From Flagellimonas aurea (GTDB taxonomy: Bacteria > Bacteroidota > Bacteroidia > Flavobacteriales > Flavobacteriaceae): DNA of 44,901 nt. Positions within the stretch are counted from its first letter, which is position 1; each line of letters starts with the position of its first letter. The stretch spans positions 1 through 44,901 of the forward strand of contig NZ_JAFLNL010000018.1 of NCBI RefSeq assembly GCF_017313785.1, given 5' to 3'. The translations under genes and the position numbers were made by a program. The notes beneath the pieces are model-generated. The model was not told where the DNA came from. It searched no databases and was given only the letters and a program-made list of their open reading frames with translations. Below are positions 40,352 to 44,901 of this stretch, one piece after another.

Positions 40352-41146
40352 ATGAAAACATATCTTACATTACTGCTATTGACCTTTACAATGTCCATAC
40401 AGGCACAAAAATCATTGGACACCATTTATGCCAATGACCAAAAGAACGTTGCTTTGTTCTTTCCTAATCCTATTCGACAAGGTATTACGGGAGCTTCACA
40501 TTTTGTGTTTACCTACAATCGTGAAAAGGAACAGTATTTCGGGCTGTTACAGGCTAAACCAGGAACCGAAAGCAATCTTTTGGCCGTTACCAGTGACGGA
40601 AAGGTATATTCCTATATTTTGAAGTATTCCGACAAACTCCCCAAGCTGAACTACTTCATCTATAAAGATGAAAGCATCGGCAATGAAAGTCCCGTAATGG
40701 AAATATCCAAAGCTGAAAACACCACTTCCAATAAGGACAGAACCGCTTATTTTGAAAGGGCAAGTGAATATTTGCTCAGATCCGGTTCTGAAACCATTGC
40801 CGTAAAACGCAAAAAAGGAATCCGGTTACAGTTGCAGAAAATGGCCAATGACGTTTCAGAAGTGTATCTGGTCATAGAGGTCAGGAACAAATCCGGAATC
40901 GATTTTGAAATCGACTATCTCAATGTGTACCGTACCAATGGTAACAACAAACGCAAAGCCTCTTATCAACGATTACTGCAAAAGGCTATTTACAAACATA
41001 AAATACCATATTCCATTACCAATGGGCAAAGCCAGCGTTTCGTGTACGTGCTTCCAAAATTCGTCTTGGGAGATAACGAAAAGATGATGCTTGAGCTGAA
41101 GGAACTGAACGGGAGCAGGAAAGTGATTTTGGAGACTAGGTTATAA
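40352..41146 (+). CDS. traN: TraN, VirB9-like (DUF4138) protein
   Basis: A 264-residue exported protein, signal peptide 1-19 (MKTYLTLLLLTFTMSIQAQ). It shows the TraN/DUF4138 pattern NDQKNVALFFPNPIRQGITG, HFVFTYNREKEQYFGLLQA, a middle segment KDRTAYFERASEYLLRSG and the C-terminal RKKGIRLQLQKMANDVSEVY plus FVLGDNEKMMLELKELNG. It forms the outer-membrane part of the channel with TraM. It is the last tra gene here; TraL, TraO, TraP and TraQ are not seen downstream. Confidence 0.9.
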   Translation: MKTYLTLLLLTFTMSIQAQKSLDTIYANDQKNVALFFPNPIRQGITGASHFVFTYNREKEQYFGLLQAKPGTESNLLAVTSDGKVYSYILKYSDKLPKLNYFIYKDESIGNESPVMEISKAENTTSNKDRTAYFERASEYLLRSGSETIAVKRKKGIRLQLQKMANDVSEVYLVIEVRNKSGIDFEIDYLNVYRTNGNNKRKASYQRLLQKAIYKHKIPYSITNGQSQRFVYVLPKFVLGDNEKMMLELKELNGSRKVILETRL

Positions 41147-41173
41147 TCTTTCTTATTTCAACACTTACTCTTT

Positions 41174-41204
41174 TTGTAACAAATATTTCCTGAATATGTT
41201 ACAA
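41174..41204. promoter_or_regulatory. Hairpin after traN
   Basis: TTGTAAC (41174-41180) pairs with GTTACAA (41198-41204), and ATATT pairs with AATAT inside. There is no T run on the plus strand, so it may be a weak terminator of the tra operon or a protein site. It belongs to a 313-base gap, 41147-41459. Confidence 0.4.
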
Positions 41205-41340
41205 AATAAGATTGTTCAAATCATGGTAAGTATCAAGCGTAAAATATAAAAGAGCATTTCCAAGAAGAAACGTGGAAGGGATGTATTGACAAAATTGAGC
41301 CATTATGTTTTGTGTTTCCAAAATACAGTAAAGCACATTT

Positions 41341-41424
41341 ACTAATTTTTACACGATTATGTTTACTAATTTTAGTACATTTGTTTTTGCTAATATTAGC
41401 ACGATAGAAAAAGCTAATTTTAGC
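41341..41424 (+). promoter_or_regulatory. Four palindromic operators at exact 24-bp pitch before the Fic gene
   Basis: 12-base words start at 41341, 41365, 41389 and 41413: actaatttttac, ACTAATTTTAGT, GCTAATATTAGC and GCTAATTTTAGC. The last three are palindromic; the first is a degenerate copy. A match to the Bacteroidota -7 motif, TACATTTG (41376-41383), overlaps the second site. They end 35 bases before the ATG, so repression of the Fic gene, possibly by its own N-terminal winged-helix domain, is likely. Confidence 0.7.
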
Positions 41425-41459
41425 CCGAAAGCAAAGATTAAAAAAGTAAATTCAACGAC

Positions 41460-43022
41460 ATGGCAACTCCAAGGGAAAGATTCGCAGAGGCCCTTACCTT
41501 TCTGAAAGGAATACAAGACCAAGGTATAGTAGGAATTCATACTGATGATATCCCGAATGTAAAGCACCGTCAACTACTTGTCAAGAACGGCTTTTTAAAG
41601 GAAGTCACTAAAGGATGGTATATTGCCACAGACCCCAACGGGAAAGATGGTGAGACCACAGCCTGGTATAGCTCATATTGGGAATTTATAGCACGGTTTC
41701 TTAACCGAAAATATGGAGACGATTGGTCGCTTTCGGCAGACCAATCTTTGTTATTTCATGCCGGAAACCGATCGGTACCGCAGCAATTGCTTATACGGTC
41801 GCCCAAGGGCAACAACAAACCTACGCCATTGCCACATAACACCTCCCTGTTCAATCTGAAAACCGATATCCCTCCTTCAGAACAGACATTAGTAGAAGAA
41901 GGCATCCGCATGTATAATTTACAGGCCTCCCTGATTTATGCAGGAGCAACAGTATATACAAGTAATGCCATCGATGCCCGTACCACATTGTCCCTGATTC
42001 GGGATGCTTCGGAATTGCTGCCCATACTACTGGAAAATGGCCATACCACCTTGGCTGGCCGATTGGCCGGGGCTTTTCGTAACATTCAACGTGACAGAAT
42101 AGCCGACCAGATTATGGAAACCTTCAAACAGGCTGATTATGACATCCGGGAGGAAGACCCCTTTGATACCAGGTTGGAATTAAAATTGTCGGCAAGGGAA
42201 CGTTCTCCCTATGCTAATCGCATACGCCTTATATGGCAGCAGATGCGTGAAGCAGTAATGGCCAATTTCCCGAAAGCCCTCGGCATACAGACCGACCACG
42301 AATCTTATATGAAGGACGTGGACGATATATACATAACGGATGCCTATCATTCACTGTCCATTGAACGTTATCGGGTGACGCCTGAGTTGATTCAAAAAGT
42401 GAGTTCAGGGGAATGGGACACCGAGGAAAATGAAGGGGATAGGAAACAAAGGGATGCCATGGCAGCCCGAGGGTATTATCAGGCTTTCCAATCCGTAAAG
42501 CAGAGCATCAAAGCCATATTGGAAGGAGCAAATTCGGGAACACAAATCGATAAAGACCATGCCGCATGGTACAGGCAGTTGTTCGACCCAAGTGTGGTGG
42601 CAGGCCTGTTGAAGGCTTCCGACCTTTCCGGTTACCGCAATAACCAGGTGTACATCGGTAATTCCAAACACGTTCCCCTAAATGTGGATGCCATGCGCGA
42701 TGCCATGCCCATCCTATTTGAATTGCTGGAGGAAGAGCCTGAGGCTTCCGTACGTGCCGTACTGGGCCACTTTGTCTTTGTTTTTATCCACCCGTATATG
42801 GATGGTAACGGTCGTATGGGCAGATTTCTTATGAACGCCATGCTAGCCTCCGGAGGCTATCCGTGGACCGTAATTCCCGTGGAAAAGCGCGATGAATATA
42901 TGCAAGCATTGGAAGAGGCCAGTGTAAGGCAGAATATAGCGCCATTTACAAAATTCTTGGGAGATTTGGTCGGTGGTAGAATGAAAGGTAAGAACGCAGC
43001 GGAACTGCCGAACAAAAAATAG
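41460..43022 (+). CDS. Fic-domain protein with AbiEi-like winged-helix N-terminus
   Basis: A 520-residue Fic protein that probably adds AMP to target proteins. Residues about 1-70 look like the AbiEi-type winged-helix antitoxin domain (LTFLKGIQDQGIVGIHTDDI, VKNGFLKEVTKGWYIATDP). The Fic domain has its active loop HPYMDGNGRMGRFLMNAML from H444. An inhibitory-helix-like motif lies near residue 300, YHSLSIERYRVT, which keeps the glutamate of the S-x-x-x-E motif but has Arg where Gly or Asn is usual. This makes it a likely self-inhibited (class II) enzyme. The four phased operators upstream suggest autoregulation. In an ICE it may stabilise the element or act against phage. Confidence 0.87.
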   Translation: MATPRERFAEALTFLKGIQDQGIVGIHTDDIPNVKHRQLLVKNGFLKEVTKGWYIATDPNGKDGETTAWYSSYWEFIARFLNRKYGDDWSLSADQSLLFHAGNRSVPQQLLIRSPKGNNKPTPLPHNTSLFNLKTDIPPSEQTLVEEGIRMYNLQASLIYAGATVYTSNAIDARTTLSLIRDASELLPILLENGHTTLAGRLAGAFRNIQRDRIADQIMETFKQADYDIREEDPFDTRLELKLSARERSPYANRIRLIWQQMREAVMANFPKALGIQTDHESYMKDVDDIYITDAYHSLSIERYRVTPELIQKVSSGEWDTEENEGDRKQRDAMAARGYYQAFQSVKQSIKAILEGANSGTQIDKDHAAWYRQLFDPSVVAGLLKASDLSGYRNNQVYIGNSKHVPLNVDAMRDAMPILFELLEEEPEASVRAVLGHFVFVFIHPYMDGNGRMGRFLMNAMLASGGYPWTVIPVEKRDEYMQALEEASVRQNIAPFTKFLGDLVGGRMKGKNAAELPNKK

Positions 43023-43088
43023 CCATATGATATTATTTGAAATCATTTGGCTAAATTTGTACTATAGAAAGCGTAAAACGCTCTCGTT

Positions 43089-43305
43089 GATGTCTTAATT
43101 GATGTCCTATTTACGAAAATTAAGACTTAAAATACTGGTATAGAACGGATTGGTTTTGGAGTTTAAATCCTGCCACCCCGACGAACCATGGTTTTGTGGG
43201 TACAAACAAAACCATAATGTATTAAAAACCAGAAGATTAATATTTTCTGGTTTTTTTTATATCCAATTGAAATCAAGGGTGACGATGTCCTATACGATGT
43301 CCTAT
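43089..43305. other. attP-like site: tRNA 3'-end core flanked by paired arm repeats
   Basis: GATGTCTTAATT/GATGTCCTATTT at 43089 and 43101 and GATGTCCTAT copies at 43284 and 43296 form pairs of direct repeats, each with 12-bp pitch, as arm-type integrase sites. Between them, 43161-43182 ends CCTGCCACCCCGA. This reads like the T-stem and acceptor 3' strand plus discriminator of a tRNA; CACCCCG-A would suit tRNA-Pro. The 5' part of the tRNA is absent. It lies 98 bases upstream of the integrase gene. Confidence 0.6.
43225..43258 (+). terminator. Terminator downstream of the att core
   Basis: AAAACCAGAA (43225-43234) pairs with TTCTGGTTTT (43245-43254), 10-nt loop, then T residues. A second hairpin, ATGGTTTTG/CAAAACCAT (43188-43196 and 43207-43215), lies just before it. 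They may end tRNA or element-end transcription. Confidence 0.8.
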
Positions 43306-43402
43306 TTTTGTCGGGCAGGATTTCGTAAATTGCACATCCTGATTCGATTTTTCGTGTGATTTGACTTTCGCTTAACGGATTGTTCCACTAAAAGCGAAGC
43401 AC

Positions 43403-44689
43403 ATGAAGACTTCCAACTCGTTCAGTATCAGCTTTTGGCTGAAAAAAACGGCCAAAAAGAAAAATGGGCAGATTCCCATCTATGCCCGCATCCGATTTGA
43501 AGGCATTCTTGCCGATATCAGTGTCCATAGATCCACCATCGAAGAATGTTGGTGTCCTATTTCGGGTAAAATCGACCATAGGGCCAAAGGCGCACAAGAG
43601 ATCAACAAGTATCTTGACGATATACACGCCAAGTTATTGGAGTGCCATCGGCAACTGCATTCAGAGGGTGTCCCCATTACCTCCCAGGCCATCAAGCAAA
43701 GGTATTTAGGAAAGGACAAGCAATTCATTACCCTTGATGACATCTTCCGATACCATCGAACCCATGAAACTTCGAGGTTGGAGAAAAGTACGGTCAAGAA
43801 CTATTCGGCCACGGAAAAATATCTGAAACGGTTCACCAAGAAAAAATTCAGGACCATCGATGTCAACCTACCCATCATTGACTATACTTTTATCCTTGAA
43901 TTTGAGGATTACCTTAGAAAATGTCCCCCTATATGTAAATCGCAACCGTTGAACAACAACGGTATCATGAAGCATATGGAACGGTTTAAAAAACTGTTGG
44001 GGATTGCCCATAAGTTTGGATGTATTCCGCAGAATCCGTTCAACTTTTACAAGATGAAGTTTGAGGAATATGACAGTGATTTTTTGGAAGAAGATGAACT
44101 CATAAGACTTGCATCGGTCAAGATATCGGAAAACGGGATCAAGTTGGTAAGGGACGTGTTCCTTTTTGCCTGTTATACCGGGCTCAGTTATATCGAGGTG
44201 AAACTGCTCAAGCAAAAGGACATTGTAAAGGGTATCGACGGGGAGCAATGGATCAACGTTAGGCGAAAAAAGACCAAGACCCCGGTCAGGGTGCCGCTTC
44301 TTTTTCAGGCAAAACAGATTTTGGACAAGTATTCCGATTATCCCAATATCATTAACGAGCATTCCCTACTGCCCGTCTATTCCAACCAAAAATCGAACAA
44401 GCACCTTAAATCGATTGCGAAACTGGGCAGGATAAACAAACATTTGACCTTTCATGTGGCACGGCATACGTTTGCCACGACCATAACCTTGATGAACAAC
44501 GTTCCCTTGGAAACCGTTTCAAAGCTATTGGGGCATACCAAGCTTTCAACGACCCAACGATATGCCAGGGTCGTGGAGAAAAAAATAAGCAAGGATATGG
44601 GAAGGTTGAAAGATTTATTGAACCAAAAAGGGCAAAATAGTTCAGTTCAAAATAGCGACGGATTTACTCCTTTAAGGGTAGTAAAGTAA
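43403..44689 (+). CDS. int: Tyrosine recombinase (IntDOT-like integrase)
   Basis: A 428-residue site-specific recombinase that would integrate and excise the element. Residues about 8-100 are the arm-binding domain (FWLKKTAKKKNGQIPIYARI), 105-200 the core-binding SAM-like domain, 220-410 the catalytic domain. Catalytic residues: S262 in ACYTGLSYIEVKLL, where most family members have Arg; H351 and R354 in HVARHTFAT; H378 in KLLGHTKLS; Y387 in TTQRYARV. Ser at the first Arg position is known from IntDOT-type integrases of Bacteroidota conjugative transposons. It stands next to the attP-like site, with a repeat GTGATTTGACTTTC (43356-43369) just upstream. Confidence 0.93.
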   Translation: MKTSNSFSISFWLKKTAKKKNGQIPIYARIRFEGILADISVHRSTIEECWCPISGKIDHRAKGAQEINKYLDDIHAKLLECHRQLHSEGVPITSQAIKQRYLGKDKQFITLDDIFRYHRTHETSRLEKSTVKNYSATEKYLKRFTKKKFRTIDVNLPIIDYTFILEFEDYLRKCPPICKSQPLNNNGIMKHMERFKKLLGIAHKFGCIPQNPFNFYKMKFEEYDSDFLEEDELIRLASVKISENGIKLVRDVFLFACYTGLSYIEVKLLKQKDIVKGIDGEQWINVRRKKTKTPVRVPLLFQAKQILDKYSDYPNIINEHSLLPVYSNQKSNKHLKSIAKLGRINKHLTFHVARHTFATTITLMNNVPLETVSKLLGHTKLSTTQRYARVVEKKISKDMGRLKDLLNQKGQNSSVQNSDGFTPLRVVK

Positions 44690-44901
44690 GGCAATAGATA
44701 TTCATACAATATTCCCGAAAAATAAACGTCGCAAAATATTTCTCGGAAAAGGGACGGCATAAAGCCACTTCTTTTCCCTTTGCCGTTTATATACTCTATT
44801 AAAAACCAAATAAAATCCTGAGTATTTCAATTCAATTGTCTTGGGTCATTACAAATATGGTTCATATCATATGGTTTTCGACTCTGGATTACACCATAGA
44901 C

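Noticed and set aside
41341..41436. CRISPR array
   Set aside because: Units are 24 bp in total with 12-bp palindromes and short AT-rich gaps; no cas genes and only four copies.
43089..43305. Complete tRNA gene
   Set aside because: Only the T-loop/acceptor 3' part is visible; no anticodon or D arm upstream.

Overview
The window looks like an integrative and conjugative element (ICE) of a marine or soil Bacteroidota bacterium, most likely a flavobacterium. The evidence is a Bacteroides-type tra set (TraE, F, G, I, J, K, M, N), a BfmA/BtgA-type mobilization protein with a DUF5712-type relaxase and a VirD4-like coupling protein, an RteC-family regulator, a tyrosine integrase with the IntDOT-like Ser replacing the first catalytic Arg, and few Shine-Dalgarno sites. 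The backbone is visibly richer in G+C than its cargo.

Layout: 1-3830 holds backbone housekeeping genes (a small conserved protein, ssb, radC), one HEXXH metalloprotease-like accessory gene and a long structured non-coding stretch. 3831-7164 is the mobilization module with a probable oriT. 7153-8397 is an unidentified orphan gene on the minus strand. 8513-23720 is an AT-rich catabolic cargo, all on the plus strand: TonB-dependent receptor, HyuA, HyuB, M24 (prolidase-like) peptidase, hydantoin/Asp-Glu racemase-like protein, a decayed small gene, cupin, MDR oxidoreductase, P5C dehydrogenase, ornithine cyclodeaminase-like protein, NCS1 permease and proline dehydrogenase. 23766-26601 returns to backbone control and replication-type genes (RteC-like, excisionase-like, DnaD-like plus DnaC-like pair). 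26602-28925 (minus) carries a frameshifted gene and a sigma factor / small protein / ImmA-IrrE protease cassette. 29430-33337 is a type II CBASS operon (Cap15-like effector, CD-NTase, Cap2, Cap3). 33427-41146 is the cell-wall amidase and the mating-pair-formation operon. 41460-43022 is a Fic protein behind four phased operators. 43089-43305 looks like a complete attP-like site, followed by the integrase at 43403-44689.

How the genes work together: the most interesting reading is that the cargo is a complete uptake-to-glutamate route for a cyclic, proline-containing compound. The receptor and NCS1 permease would import it, the racemase-like protein would adjust stereochemistry, and HyuAB would open the ring at the cost of ATP. 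The M24 peptidase would then release proline, and proline dehydrogenase plus P5C dehydrogenase would carry proline to glutamate. The classical hydantoin pathway would need an N-carbamoyl amino-acid amidohydrolase; none is seen, and a prolidase-like enzyme stands in its place. A proline-containing diketopiperazine (cyclic dipeptide) therefore fits better than a hydantoin. This is inference from gene content.

The defence region pairs type II CBASS with a divergently transcribed sigma/ImmA-IrrE cassette that may control it. The attP-like junction has paired 12-bp-pitch repeats on both sides of a tRNA 3'-end-like core. With tra genes on one side and int on the other, it suggests a circular form or a tandem copy rather than a simple chromosomal end. 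No complete tRNA, rRNA, CRISPR array or insertion sequence was seen. Positions 1-161 and 44690-44901 hold nothing I can name.
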